NCBI GenBank assembly: GCA_037447655.1
Contig: JBBHKE010001928.1
Coordinates: 50,161 to 114,160, forward strand
From: Zygnema cylindricum
Lineage: Eukaryota; Streptophyta; Zygnematophyceae; Zygnematales; Zygnemataceae
DNA: 64,000 bases
Reading direction: 5' to 3'
Position 1 is the first letter of the stretch. Every line of letters begins with the position of its first letter. Positions 34,685 through 45,933 of the stretch are shown here, piece by piece. The translations under genes and the position numbers were made by a program. The notes under the pieces were generated by a model, which saw nothing but the letters and a program-made list of their open reading frames with translations, searched no databases and was not told the DNA's origin.

Positions 34685-35634
34685 AGAGATTAACCCTTCA
34701 TATGAATGCTAAGGATAAGTCGGTTAGCTTTATTTCAGATGTTAGGTTAAATGAGTTTCTTTTATAGCAATTACTGATTGAGCCTCTGAATGGGGATCCT
34801 GAGTCATATTCAGAAGCTGTTGCATCAAGGGATTGGAATGTAAAGTGGAAACCAGCTTTTGAGAGAGAACTTAAGTCTATTATTGAAAATGGAACATTTG
34901 AAGAAGTAGTTTTACGAAAGGGAAAGAAAACTATTGATTGTAAATGAGTATTCAAGACTAAGACGGGTGCATCAGGTGAAATTATCAAATATAAGGCAAG
35001 ATTAGTTGGTAAAGGTTTTCAGCAGAAAGAAGGTATAGATTATACAGAAACATATGCACCTGTGGTTAAGTTTGATAGTTTAAGGATGATTATTGCGATT
35101 GCTGCTGCTAAGAGGAAGCATATCCATCAAATGGATGTTGAAACCGCTTTCCTAAATGGAAAATTGGAAGAATAAGTTTATATGAAGATTCCAGAAGGAG
35201 TTTCGGGCAAACCTGGACATGTGTGGAAGTTGAAGAAGTCCCTCTATGGACTTAAGCAAGCACCGACGACATGGTACAAACGTCTTCATAAGGTACTTTT
35301 GGATTTTGGTTTTGTTCGTACATTTTCAGATTTAGGTGTTTATGTGAAAGGAAAAGGAGTTGATCAAATTATTTTCAGTGTATGTTGATGATTTTATTAT
35401 GATTTCAGATAGTCTTGAAAGGATTCAGGAGTTGAAATGCTTTATAAGTAAATTCTTCAAAGTTACTGACTTAGGAGAAGCTAGGTACACTCTTGGTATT
35501 GAGGTGATACGAGATGAGTTTGGTTCCTTGAAACTTAGACAGGAACAATATTGTAAGGAAGTCTTAGTTAGATTCTCTATGTTGAATGCTAAGCCTTTAA
35601 GTACACCTTTGATCCTAGAGTTTAGTTGAGTAAA
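34685..35634 (+). pseudogene. Copia reverse transcriptase with stops
   Basis: Recognisable blocks: KYKARLVGKGFQQKEGIDY, MDVETAFLNGKLEE followed by TAA, GLKQAPTTWYKRLHKVL and SVYVDDFIMISDSLERIQEL with the YVDD catalytic box. In-frame stops occur at about 34765, 34945 and 35173. A frameshift precedes the YVDD block at about 35375. Confidence 0.85.
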
Positions 35635-36317
35635 GCACAAAGTAAGCCAATAATTGATGTACCTTATAGAGAAGCAATTGGTTGTTTGATGTATCTTAGT
35701 GTTGGAACTAGACCAGATATTCAGCTGCTGTTAGCATTGTGAGTAAGTATTGTCAAGCACCTAAGAAGTGACATTGGGAGAGTGTTAAAAGGATCTTTAG
35801 ATATTTGGTTGTAACGTTAAGTTATGGTTTAGTTTATAAGGCGGATTCAGAGTTAGATTCTTTTGGATATTGTGATTTCGATTGGGGTGGAGACTTCGAC
35901 ATGAGAAAGTCAACATCCGGTTACGCTTTCGTATTATGTGGAGCTGCAATTTTGTGGAGTTCGAGACTTCAACCTACGGTGGCCTTGAGTTCGACGGATG
36001 CCGAATATATGGCGGCTTGCCATGCTGCCAAAACTTCAATTTAGTTAAGAGAGATGTTAAGTGAATTGGGAATTATTATTAAGTGTATGAAGTTGTTTTC
36101 AGATAGTATGTCTAGCATTGCATTGGCTAAGAATCCAGTGTTTCATAAAAGGACTAAACATATTAGGATTCAGTGGCATTTTGTGAGAGACCTAGTAAAT
36201 GCTGGTGAGATTGAGTTTATTTTTGTACCAACAGGTGAAGAAGCAATTGACATGTTAACTAATGCTGCTATGTATGATGTCTTTGTGAGAGGATGGCCTA
36301 AGTTAGGATTATTTTGA
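35635..36317 (+). pseudogene. Copia RNase H, frameshifted
   Basis: GYCDFDWGGDFDMRKSTSGY, LSSTDAEYMAACHAAKTSI then a stop, and RTKHIRIQWHFVRD and IDMLTNA in the final part. The order is correct for copia. A purine tract (GAGAGGGGGAT, 36350-36360) and the right LTR follow. Confidence 0.8.
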
Positions 36318-36360
36318 ATTTGGTTAAGATTTTGTGTAGATTCAACATTGAGAGGGGGAT

Positions 36361-37002
36361 TGTTAGGACGTACATTTTTTGAATCTACGCTTACTTTACG
36401 TTGGTTCGTAGTTAGTGTGGATATAGATTTGACCGTGTGTCAGTTTGCGTACTTTGGTTTTGTATCGTATAGTTTGATGTAATATTCGTGCGTGTACTTT
36501 TCACGTGTACACGATTAGATATGATTTGATTTATTTTGTTTCGTTTAAGTTTTAGTACCGTACGTCGAGAAGTTTCGTTTCGCGAAACCAACATCTAGTA
36601 GTTTCGTTTCGCGTAAGTTAAATTATTCGTACAGGACTTTGTCAGTTTTGTTCTTAGCAGTTTCATTTTGTTTTGTACCACATTAACGTCTAAGTACATT
36701 TAGACACTTCTAGAGTTAGTGTTCTAGATTGTTTCCACGACTTAGTTTAAAAAGCCATCGTGTGAGTTAGATGTAACAATTAGGAATCAATCAAGAGTCA
36801 ATTAAGGAGGAATGAATTAAGAGAAGTGTAATGTTTAAGGATTGAGTTAATATGAGTTTATGTTATTGAGTATTTAATTTCTCTCTATCTTGGATTATGC
36901 ACTTTCGATGTATTGTAATGTTTGATTTCATTTTAATTTTGCTTCCGCATTGAGACATAAAAGTATTTGTGAGCGCATTCCGATTGACTCTTTTTCCTAT
37001 CA
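36361..37002 (+). repeat. 3' LTR of the copia element
   Basis: Same length as the 5' LTR with about 35 differences. It contains an ATG at 36969 that is in frame with the downstream gene through the pyrimidine tract, without a stop. Confidence 0.9.
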
Positions 37003-37124
37003 TCCCCTCCGCTCTCCCTCTCCCACCCCCTCTCCCTTTCACTTTCCCTCTCCCTTTCACTCTCCCTCTTCCTTTCACTCTCCCTCTCCCTCCTCCCCTT
37101 TTTCTTTTCTCCTCTCCCACCCAG
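37003..37124 (+). promoter_or_regulatory. Pyrimidine tract ending in CCCAG
   Basis: About 120 bp of CT-rich repeats (CTCCCTTTCACT units) ending CCCACCCAG/ATTTTG. It could be a 5' leader, like the CT-rich leader of the paralogue on the minus strand at 50610-50880, or the polypyrimidine tract of a 3' splice site. The sequence does not decide between these. Confidence 0.5.
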
Positions 37125-38440
37125 ATTTTGCGGTACCCACAAAATATTTCCTCTTTTGAAGAAATAGAGAAATTATTAAATGGGCTTTCGTACGATCGTC
37201 CTTTAGAAAATGAAATTACCCAATTTACGGAAATCCCACCACTGGACTATCCTTGTGACCCGTACAATCCGTACAATCCGCACAAAGAAGAGTCGTACAA
37301 TTCAGGTACAGATTGTACGGATTCTGAAGAGTTTCTCCACGGGAATGGGAGTAATTCGGTTAAAGATTCGAGTGTTGAACATAATTCGGACAGTTTTGGA
37401 CTTTCTGGACGAATAAAACAAAACAATTCAAACTATAAAAATGTACTTTACGAAGAGGACAATTTGGATGAAACGGACCCATTTGTGTCCGAAGAAGAGA
37501 AAAAGTTGAGTTCCAAAAGGTCTATTGGGGTCCGAGATTCTAACGATGATTTATGGTCAATAATCCAAAAATTTCAATTTAGTCAAATGAACGGTGGAGA
37601 TTCGACGATCTTGTCAAGAAATAATATGTTGGGGAGAGTGGAAAAGGAGGAGGAGGGAGAGAATTTTTTTACCCAAATGAAGAAAAGACAAAAGCTGGTG
37701 GAAAACCCAATGGGCGTTTTGGGAAATGGATGCAACAGGGGTTTAAATTGTGAAAGGAAATCGACGTCAATGTTAAATTTGCAAAAAAAAAAAAAACAAA
37801 GGAAAATTATTGAGAGGAGGAGACTTAAGAGGAGGGAAGTTGAAAGGACCATTCAAAAGGAGAAAGTTGTTGCGTCAATGAGAAATTCTGTTACATTAGA
37901 AGTAAGTTTTTCTCTTTTTTTTTTCTCTATTTTAGCATAGACATTTTTTTTGGTGTTAATTTCATCGCCGAATTTCACCTTAACTACAGTCTATTTCTGC
38001 ATTTTTCTCAGATTTTTCGTTTTTAATTCGAGATTTATTTTGTTTTTTGTTGCTTTTTTTGTTTTTGCTGTTTTTTTTTATTTGATTATCTCAATGAAGT
38101 CACTTACAAATTATTCTTCATTATTCTGCTCTTGTTTTCTACTTACTAACTGAATCCTTGCAGTCCGTAAATTAAAACGGAATTCAGTTTCCATGGTTTT
38201 TTTTCACAATTTTATCGCAATTACCGCACGAATTCTTCGCAGTTTTCCAATTTATTTTCTAATTATTTATTTTGTTTGTCATTTTTTTTTAATGTTTTTT
38301 TATTTCAGGTCCAATTGCAGTGTCTTTCGGAAGAATGGAAAGAGGCAACAACTCTTGGATGCCTCACAATTGCCTCCATTCCGTACAATTTGCTAAGGAT
38401 GGGACAACCGGTCCTCTCCCCAAAAAAAATGTTGAAATAG
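37125..38440 (+). CDS. Unidentified plant protein, 5'-truncated paralogue A
   Basis: Exons 37125-37901 and 38309-38440, intron 407 bp, GT-AG, phase 0. Exon 1 is acidic and Ser/Asn-rich (IPPLDYPCDPYNPYNPH), then strongly basic (KKKKQRKIIERRRLKRR). Exon 2 encodes VQLQCLSEEWKEATTLGCL and TIASIPYNLLRMGQPVLSP, ending at TAG 38438-38440. The same intron position and a near-identical last exon occur in the minus-strand gene at 49123. The family is not recognised; composition suggests a disordered nuclear protein, which is inference. Compared with the paralogue about 95 residues are missing at the N-terminus. No natural ATG exists near the start: the first in-frame ATG upstream (36969) is inside the copia LTR. 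It may be a truncated pseudogene, an LTR-driven chimera, or have an exon left of the element. Confidence 0.65.
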
Positions 38441-38690
38441 TGTCATAGAGATTTTCAAAATATAGTCACAGAAATTATCAAAATATAGTCATAGAAATTG
38501 TCAAAATATAGTCATAGAAATTGTCAAAATAGAGTCACAGAAATTGTCAACATATAGTCACAGAAATCGTCAAAATATAGTCATAGAAATTGTCAAAATA
38601 TAGTCATAGAATTGTCAAAACAGAGTCAAAAAAATGTCAAAATATAGTCATAGATATTGTCAGATTAGAGTCATGAAATTTGCTGAAATA
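38440..38690 (+). repeat. 23-bp tandem repeat, about ten units
   Basis: Unit ATAGTCATAGAAATTGTCAA plus AAT, starting at the stop codon of paralogue A, so probably part of its 3' region. Later units decay. Confidence 0.85.
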
Positions 38691-39392
38691 GATTCATTCA
38701 CATTGTAAAATAGACTCATGAAATTCATAAAATTTGGTAATTAAAAATGTAAATATATTTTCATAGAAATCGTCGAGATGGCGAAATGGAAATTGTTGAA
38801 CGTTAGAAAATCAAAATCGCTAAATTAGAAATATGGAAGTTGTTCAAGCAAAAATATAAAAATGGTGGAAAAAATGTTATGGGATAAAAATAAGATTAAT
38901 GTTATGGGGAAACCAAAGCTACCATGTTTGTTCTTTTTTGTTTTCGTTTGTATTTTATTGTTTGGACAATGTAAAAAAAAAATAGCGTAATTATGAAACA
39001 TGGGACTTTTTTTTTTCGTTTAGTGATTAAAGTAATAGTATGATTATTTGGTAGGAGGCAATAACGTGATTTGAACTATTTGAAGAATATAACTCGGTAA
39101 CTTACTATTATTGATAGCATTAAAGACCATAAATCTTGGAACTAAGGGTTATATAATTTTTACAACTCAGATTTTGATTAGCTTTTGTTATTTTATCATG
39201 TATTGCTCTTTATTTAAGTATAATGTCAATGAAACTTGTATATAACAAGTTACTTAGATTGTTTCAATTGAATTTACATGTTTATCTATCTCATATTTTG
39301 TCCATCTACGTCGATTGGCTCAAATTGCGTAGCATTTTAGAGTGGAGAGCGCTAGAGTCGTTGCAACTTGCTGGACCTTCGAAACATACCCA
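38691..39392. other. No gene seen
   Basis: AT-rich flank downstream of paralogue A. No motif or paired repeat was found. Confidence 0.55.
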
Positions 39393-39928
39393 CTACACCG
39401 TGTATCGCAATTAGTGATAACGATATTTTCGCCACTTAAAAAACCTTTTCTCTGTACACACTTGTTCGATTTTCAATTTGAAACCGCCAAACGTAAGCTT
39501 AGAATCATGCCATTCAATCGCAGCCGTCGGATCCACAATCCGACATGTAGGTACGGAGAAAAAATGATTTAAGAGGCAAAAAAAACATTAAAACCATAGT
39601 TCAAAAGTAGGTGAAAGTAGGCCCATACAATATGCCTATTGTATACAAAACATACAATATGACCTTAAGACCCAAATTGTATCCGGACCTATTCGGACCA
39701 ATTAAAACATTCGGACCAAAAATTGGACCAATTAATACATTCGGACCAAAAACGTTTATTTACACCATCAGAATCGGACGATCGGACGGTCGTCGATCAA
39801 AGTAGCGATCTAGGTAGATCACATGAAAAGCCTATTACACAACTTACGATAAAGGCGTCGACCAAAGGCCTACCATAAAATCGCCTACTTTTGAACTATG
39901 ATTAACACTAATAGCGATTCACGCTGTA
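39393..39928. mobile_element. CTACACCG-family MITE split by a nested element
   Basis: Left arm from CTACACCGTGTATCGCAATT to AGGCAAAAAAAACATTAAAA; right end ATTAACACTAATAGCGATTC / ACGCTGTAC at 39901-39928. Removing the nested element at 39595-39900 leaves a unit of about 230 bp like the other copies. Confidence 0.75.
39595..39900. mobile_element. CATAGTTCAAAAGTAGG-family element, 306 bp, nested
   Basis: Starts CATAGTTCAAAAGTAGG and ends CCTACTTTTGAACTATG, a 17-bp perfect terminal inverted repeat. Inner sequence shares ATACAATATG.CCTATTGTA and GATCGGACGGTCGTCGATCA with the copies at 43858 and 53674. It must be younger than the MITE it interrupts. Confidence 0.85.
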
Positions 39929-40502
39929 CTGTACCGTGCAGGAAAAACCAAACCCGTCTTCGACAACGGACAGTCTCGATCTTCTCCTCACTCCACGACA
40001 AAAAAGCATTCCAGAAAAAGCAGAGCATCCAAAGCCTCCAACGCATAATTGTACATTTCTGGTACTTTACTGTTCAAAGTATCGAAATCTTACGATATGT
40101 CCCCATGTGACCAATACTTTGAATAAGGGTGAAGTTGCATCATACGTTTCTGTAATTGTACGGCAAACTCTACAGACCGGGTCGATTGTGGGTATGTCCC
40201 CATGTACTTGTAACTTAGCGAACTTACTTTGTATTTTAGCGCGGATCCGGCGGACCCGCTTTTCAAGTGTCCCTATGTGTAAAAACGTAATCGTAACTTA
40301 CGTTTGTGACGATTGTATACGTCGTAAGACCTGTGACGGTTGTCAACGTCTACAATATGTGTTGTCGGACGTTATTTTTTGGAACTGCTTGTGTGACGTC
40401 GCATGTCTTACCTTGACATTGTAGACGTACCGCCTTCCAACCTGTGTCGTTTCACAGTTGAAGAAGTTGCGCTTTGCCTTTGCGTCTCCTGTCCCGTCGA
40501 CG
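39929..40502. other. No gene seen; repeat flank
   Basis: Contains GATATGTCCCCATGTGACC and GGTATGTCCCCATGTACTTG, related to TGGGGACATACCC at about 40933, so this seems to be one end of the dispersed repeat described next. A CDS was not supported despite a 162-codon frame at 39936-40424. Confidence 0.45.
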
Positions 40503-40930
40503 TGAAATGGCATCAGAATTTCAAGACCCCTGCAAAAAAAATTCCACACTGAAACAAACAAATTGTGTACTTTTCTTTGTCGTATTGAATGCAAAAGGAC
40601 AAAACATAGCCACTTCCGTACCTTCCTTTGACTTTGAAAATCGTGTGAAATTTTTCGAAAATTACAGCACGTGCGAATATGTGTTCCTATTTGTTTATAT
40701 AAAATCCCTAGTTTTAAAACACATCGCTCATGTGTTTTAAAATATAAGGTTGAAGATGACGTTTTTTGTCTTCGAAGTGGGTCGAAAAACACAAGACGAC
40801 AATTTTCTGTACATCCTAAGTTCGAGGATGACGCAAATTGTACTCTACAAATTTGCAATTCCTTCGTACGGTTGGAACTTAGGCAGTACGGCGCTAAGTT
40901 TTACAGGAAAACGACAGAAAAAAACCCTTC
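40503..40930 (+). repeat. Long dispersed repeat, copy 1 (inverse of 47170-47600)
   Basis: Shared phrases in order: CAGAATTTCAAGACCCCTG, ACAAATTGTGTACTTT, CACGTGCGAATA, TTTTAAAACACATC, GAAGATGACGTTTTTTG, AACACAAGACGACAA. The same series is found on the minus strand at 47600-47170. The similarity is moderate and there is no convincing protein. Confidence 0.65.
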
Positions 40931-42321
40931 ATGGGGACATACCCTGAGTCGATGTTCCACCACGTAGAGTTTGTAAGCCACGTGTTGTAAAATGACTAGC
41001 GCCACTCAAGCTACGATCCAATATCGAATATCTTTTAGATTTTTAGCACCGACAAACTTATCTTCAAATCTTCACTTTCGTACCATGTACCTGCGTACGA
41101 GGTAATCATTAGATATAACTTTTATACTTTTTGCAGACCCCAGTCTGTACGCTAGCTCATTTTTTAGGGTTTAGGTTTTCGACCATAATGAAAGTCCTTT
41201 GAGAGAAACAGTGTGACGAACAAAAGTTACCGAAAATAGCGTGACAAATGAATGTTACGAAATTTCGTTTTTATTTTCGGTTGTATTTTGGAAAGCGCGT
41301 GTCATGTGCAAATCTCAAGATTTTTCGTTGGTTTTCCATCATGACACATAGCTTAATCATCCAGCGTGTCACGAACTTTTTTTTTCTGTATCTGCAAACC
41401 CACCTCCTCGAGGTGGGTTGACAGTTACAGAACAAAATGAAGCGAACTCCTCGCAGATGACGGCCAGTAATACCTCCAAGACCTTCAAAGAGTATCAGCA
41501 AGATTCTATGTAATGTTGTTTTTCGTGTAAAAACATAATAGGCGGTACAATTTGGTATGGAGGGTCGCAGATTTTTGTAAACTACGCCACTTTTCGCTTG
41601 ATGGAACGTCACCCTAAGTACTTTGGATTTTAGTGAAGATTATATGTACCACTTTTCATAGCGTTTCAATATGCAAAAATGAAATCAGAACTTTGAAAGG
41701 TGACGGTTGCAGACGCGGGTTCAACCTGTGACAATTGGTGACGTTTACAAAAACAGCGACGGTTGTAGACGTTTAGTTTTTCGTGACATTGTAGACGTTT
41801 AGGGGTTTGTGACATTGTGACGTCATACTCACTCGTGACAATGTCGACTTGATTATTTCAATAACTTTTTGCCATGGCTTCTCTATTTCGTTTTTTTTTC
41901 ATTTCTCACTTGACTTGCCATCAAAATATGCTCAAATGTAGTCAAAAAACTTATTTTCAAAGCTCTTTCATTTCATAACAGTATTGTCGTGTTCCATTCC
42001 ATAAAGCGTGAGATAAAACCGATAGTGGGAGAGGGAGAGGGAGAGGCGACGATTGCGTAAAATTCTATAAAGGACCCATGAATGAAAACATAGGTACGAG
42101 ACCCTTGCAATTTTTTTCCGTACATGCGCCTTGCGGGCAAGGAAAAAAATAGCAGGTACTCTTCCTCGTGCTAAGAATTTTCCACTTGTGTGGCGCGTGC
42201 TTAAAAGGTTTTTCAATCGTTGTTCTTATTCATACGTTAACTAAAATCACCTCGAGAGGTAATTTTTGATAATAGGTAAGTTTAATTAGCGTAACAAAAT
42301 TGTAATATAGGTTCGTTTTAA
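40931..42321. other. Repeat-derived non-coding DNA
   Basis: Holds two hairpins, AACCCACCTCCTCGAGGTGGGTT (41397-41419) and AAAATCACCTCGAGAGGTAATTTT (42243-42266), a GTTGTAGACGTTTAG / GTGACATTGTAGACG segment (41710-41860) that recurs around 45900 and 46490, and a stretch at 41930-42190 that recurs at 46620-46860 (GATAGTGGGAGAGGGAGAGG; CGTACATGCGCCTTGCGGGC also like 16960). No gene is supported. Confidence 0.55.
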
Positions 42322-42780
42322 ATAGTGTGGAGTACGGACGACGTTCGACCGTGCAAAATTGTACTTTTTTAAGTAAAAAGGTACAAATAATGATTTAATT
42401 CAATCGCGCTCGCACGTGAAATTGCACTAAACGAAAAATTAATCACATCGAAAAAAGCCGTTCGCATAACTCTCGTCTGTCGAGCATCGTCGTCAGTGTG
42501 AACATCAGCTGACATTCAGCGCGACAAATAATACTAACGTCATAATGACGTCAAAACTATACGGACTGACAGATTCTGTACACTACGTAATTTAGTGTTC
42601 ATAATTTCAGCGCGGAAATTTATTGCCGACATAACCCAATATAGAGTACTTAAATAAATTAGAGTAAACTTCCTCTGTGAAAAAGTTCTATCATATAAAT
42701 TAGAGTTCATTACTCTAATTGTTTTTTTTTGTTTTTTTACTCTAATTTTTTCATTATTCTAATTACGATTCGCGGTGTAG
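42322..42780 (+). mobile_element. CTACACCG-group element, left end missing, copy 2
   Basis: Direct homologue of 17790-18238: TAGTGTGGAGTACGGACGAC, TTCATAATTTCAGCGCGGAA, GACATAACCCAATATAGAGT, ATTACGATTCGCGGTGTAG. Same missing end, so both copies probably derive from the same truncated source. Confidence 0.7.
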
Positions 42781-43316
42781 TGGTAAGTGTGATTTTTTTC
42801 GTACGACTGACTTTTAGGGCAAAACGACAGAAAAAGGTCGATACTTTAATGCTTGGGGATACCCCCTTACATAAGACGACAAAAGTGGAGCACATTCGAA
42901 GTATCAAGATGACGCTCATTGTACCTTGTTAAAATGATTTTTTTCGTACGGTGAACGATTTTCTCGTTGGGGATTGAATTTTGGAAGAAAACGACAAATA
43001 AACCACGATACTAAACACATGGACACATACCCTAATGGAGTCCGACAAACCTGGTACTTGAAATCCCCTCCTAAAATTGCATAAAAAAATCAATAACCTA
43101 AAAACAGGAAATAGCGCGGCAAACCACGAGCGTCAAAGTACGGCAGCCAAAAGAATCTTTAAGTTTTTAACAGAATATTCTCTGAAAATATTTTTTAGTG
43201 GATTTGCATCTTCCCTGTCAGAGTCACATGGTCATGACAGCGTATAGAAGAGCAATAGCAATCCCCGTGGCGCTTGAACTAGCTATCCACGTGGCGAAAT
43301 TGTAAACGATCTGCTG
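42781..43316. other. No gene seen
   Basis: Contains CATGGACACATACCCTAATG and GGGCAAAACGACAGAAAAAG, wording related to the dispersed repeat at 40503-40930. No coding region is supported. Confidence 0.45.
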
Positions 43317-43533
43317 TACACCGCCAATCGTTATTAGCGTTGTGTACGCTAATTCCGTCCCGCTTTTCTTTTTTATTCTCAAATAGAATTATCCACACTA
43401 TTTAAAAAAACCATAATTCCTAATTAGAATAGACGATTTCTTCGAAAATTTCCAAATTCCCAATTAGCGTAAACCACGCTAATTATTCGTATACGCTAAA
43501 AAAACTTACACGCTAATAACGATTGGCGGTGTA
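43317..43533. mobile_element. CTACACCG-group MITE, TACACCGCCAATCG variant (217 bp)
   Basis: Starts TACACCGCCAATCGTTATTA and ends TAATAACGATTGGCGGTGTA, an essentially perfect 20-bp terminal inverted repeat. Inner arms repeat GTACGCTAATTCCGT / CCACGCTAATTATTCG. Confidence 0.85.
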
Positions 43534-43857
43534 GCTTATGATGACAGCATGTACGGCCGGATGGAGCGATTGCCTCGAAAATACTCAAGCAAACAAAGTC
43601 GAACGGTTCAAATGTTTATTCCAATATTTACTTTTTTATAGATCTGCCCGTGAAAGTGCTTTTCAAAAAGACATTAAAAAACTGTACCAAATACTTCCAA
43701 GTATAAACGGATTCCAAGGAAACAACTCAACATTTTGTCTTTTTACCCGATGGAAGGTCAGTCCTACAAACGGCAAAGTTCTCCGGCTACGCCGCCTATT
43801 ATTTCAATATGTATATGTTTTTATTTTGGTACAGGCGACAAAAACGCTGATCTTATA
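43534..43857. other. Unique segment between two inverted-repeat elements
   Basis: A 111-codon + strand frame (43538-43873) begins MMTACTAGWSDCLENTQANK and runs into the next element. No family resemblance was recognised. It may be a captured exon or chance frame. Confidence 0.3.
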
Positions 43858-44822
43858 CATAGTTCAAAAGTAGGTGTCCGTACGCCCATGCAATATGCCT
43901 ATTGTACGCAAAGCATACAATATGCCCTTAACACCCATATTGTATTGGCCGCAAAATGAAATAAAATAGGAACAGGGTTGAGTTGCACATCGATCGATAG
44001 AGAATTGAACGACATGTCTAAATTTTGAAAAAAAATCGGACAAAAAAAATTATTTTTGTGAGTTTTGAGGGACTTTTTATTTAAACCGTCAGATTTGAGC
44101 GATCGGACGTTCGTTGATCAAAGTAGGCGATTTAAGAAGATGACATGAAAAGCCCATAACACATCTTACGAAAGGACAATCTGTCATATTAGCGTCTGCA
44201 ATTTTGAGGGCCACACTAAATAAAGCCTCAAATTGACCAACCAGGCAGTATGGGACAATAAAAAAAAAAAAGCCACACTGCCAAAAAAATTACCAAAACA
44301 TACGGACCAACCCCGTTGGCGTTCACACGGTCGAAACGCGGCTGTCACACAAATATGTGTGAAAGGGATTTTTTACGACATGGTTTTTTTCCCTTTTTCG
44401 AGCGCACATTCTCATGCGTCCGCGGTTACTAAAACTAATTTATTGTACTTTTTAACTTAAAAAGGTACATTTATGTACGGTCTGACACTGATCGTACACC
44501 ACTCTATTTAAGATACTTTCATTTTTTACGGTACTTGGAAAATAGCCCTAATTAGAGTAATGAAAAATATAGAATAAACTACGCTATTTGAGAATTTTCC
44601 CGGTTTTTTTTCCCACGGAATGTCATCCTACGCCGTGTCAGTTCGCTAAAAAATTCCGTCCGGCGGTGTGCGCTCTACTTTGATCTTACGTCAGATTCGG
44701 ACGTTCGTATAGGAGTGTGCACGACGCACACACATACAGTATGCCTACGTTGCGCGAGTTTTGTGCAAATTTTTGTGAGCCTACCTAAGGCCTACCATAA
44801 AAAAGCCTACTTTTGAACTATG
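43858..44822. mobile_element. CATAGTTCAAAAGTAGG-family composite element (965 bp)
   Basis: Begins CATAGTTCAAAAGTAGGTG and ends AAGCCTACTTTTGAACTATG. The first ~310 bp resembles the 306-bp copy at 39595. The remainder, with CAAATTGACCAACCAGGCAG and ATGTCATCCTACGCCGTGTC, matches 17523-17800 in inverse orientation, so it is an element carrying an insertion or two elements sharing an end. Confidence 0.75.
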
Positions 44823-45933
44823 ATCTTCTATAGTTTATCAACTGAAACTTCATGGACACGTGTCACAGATTTTCATGAAGCGACAACGGTCAAAGAAGAT
44901 ATTTATTGCTTTATTACAGGTAATATTAGCGCGTTGTTCCATTAGGAGGTCTCAGTAAACATCGAAAATTAGTTTCCTGATGCCATCTTTCCATTGTGTC
45001 GGGTCAATAACCAACAATATATTTGCGTGACACACTTTCATTGGTCCACGTAATATGTGAATCCGATTCTAGTAATCTTCAAAGAATCATTAATAGCAAA
45101 CTGTGACCACATATTTGTACCAACGAAGATAAAAAGTGACTCGTACGACGTATTGAATAAAATTTGTGCGGGCGCACGAAACTTAAGATTTTTAAAGCGT
45201 ACGAAAATGTCAGAATGGTTAGCGGGTGACAACAAAAGCGTGAAAAAATATCCTACTTCAAAGATTTTCATGTGGCTTTCGGTGGCCTCGCATCCTCCCT
45301 GACGGAAGGCACATGTCATGCGCGACGTGTACTCATCTGGTCGCGTGGTCGCCGTGGATGTTTGTTAACTTTTCCACGAGGCACGATGTTATTCGTTCAG
45401 GCGCTTAAAATTGATCTATTCCAGGTCACTTGTTGCGAACTAAAAGTGCCAGATGATGGCATATCAGATTATTCATCCGATGGTCCACGTTTACGCCCAT
45501 AAACGTGGAGAATCAAATCCCTCATTCAGTAGGCTTGTTTTTCTGATATTATATTATTTTCGGTTTGGAACTGTACGAAAACGTATGGCTTTCAGTAAAC
45601 AATGGCATTTTTCCCCTAATGGAACCTTACCCTTATACGCAATTACAACATGTACAACCTAATTGTACTAAGGATGTTTGTCTTATGATCAAAATATGCA
45701 ATGGGAAAAACAAACTTAGGGTAATTTCACATGTAACCGAAACTTGAGTCTTATAACTTTGTCTTTAGCGAAGATTCTCCGTACTACTTTCAGAGCATTC
45801 GTATGTAAAAAAATGAAGTCGCTACTTTAGATTGTGACGGATAAAGACGTGGGTGTAATTTGTGTCGATTGTAGACGACTACAAAACTCGCGACAATTGA
45901 TGAAGTTTACAAAATAGCAACGGTTGTAGACGT
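44823..45933. other. No gene seen
   Basis: Short frames on both strands lack motifs. AACGGTTGTAGACGT at the right edge is the flank in which the next element sits; the same flank without the element is at 41755-41800. Confidence 0.5.

Larger units (their letters stand above)
30870..37002 (+). mobile_element. Full-length Ty1/copia retrotransposon, inactivated
   Basis: Two 642-bp LTRs (30870-31511 and 36361-37002) begin TGTTAGGACGTAC and end CTATCA. They differ at roughly 35 positions by eye (about 5-6%), so the insertion is not recent. The order PBS, gag, protease, integrase, RT, RNase H, PPT is that of Ty1/copia. Flanking pentamers (CACAT left, TCCCC right) do not match, so no target-site duplication is seen. 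The interior has several in-frame stops, a 71-bp frameshifting duplication and a mutated protease site. The right LTR abuts the unidentified gene at 37125. Confidence 0.95.

Noticed and set aside
36969-37124. Start of the 37.1-kb gene at the ATG at 36969
   Set aside because: This ATG is inside the copia LTR and the following residues are a translation of CT repeats. Kept only as a possible chimeric start in the findings.
38440-38690. CRISPR-like or minisatellite coding repeat
   Set aside because: Contiguous 23-bp units without spacers, downstream of a stop codon and not in an open frame.
39936-40424. 162-codon + strand frame with many Cys residues
   Set aside because: It overlaps dispersed repeat sequence and has no recognisable domain or splice structure; the Cys spacing does not match a known finger.
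40343-40858. 171-codon minus-strand frame
   Set aside because: The same region is a dispersed repeat with a diverged inverse copy at 47.2-47.6 kb in which the frame is not kept.
43538-43873. Host gene exon
   Set aside because: The frame extends into the adjacent inverted-repeat element and no splice sites or homologous family could be shown. Left as an unexplained segment.
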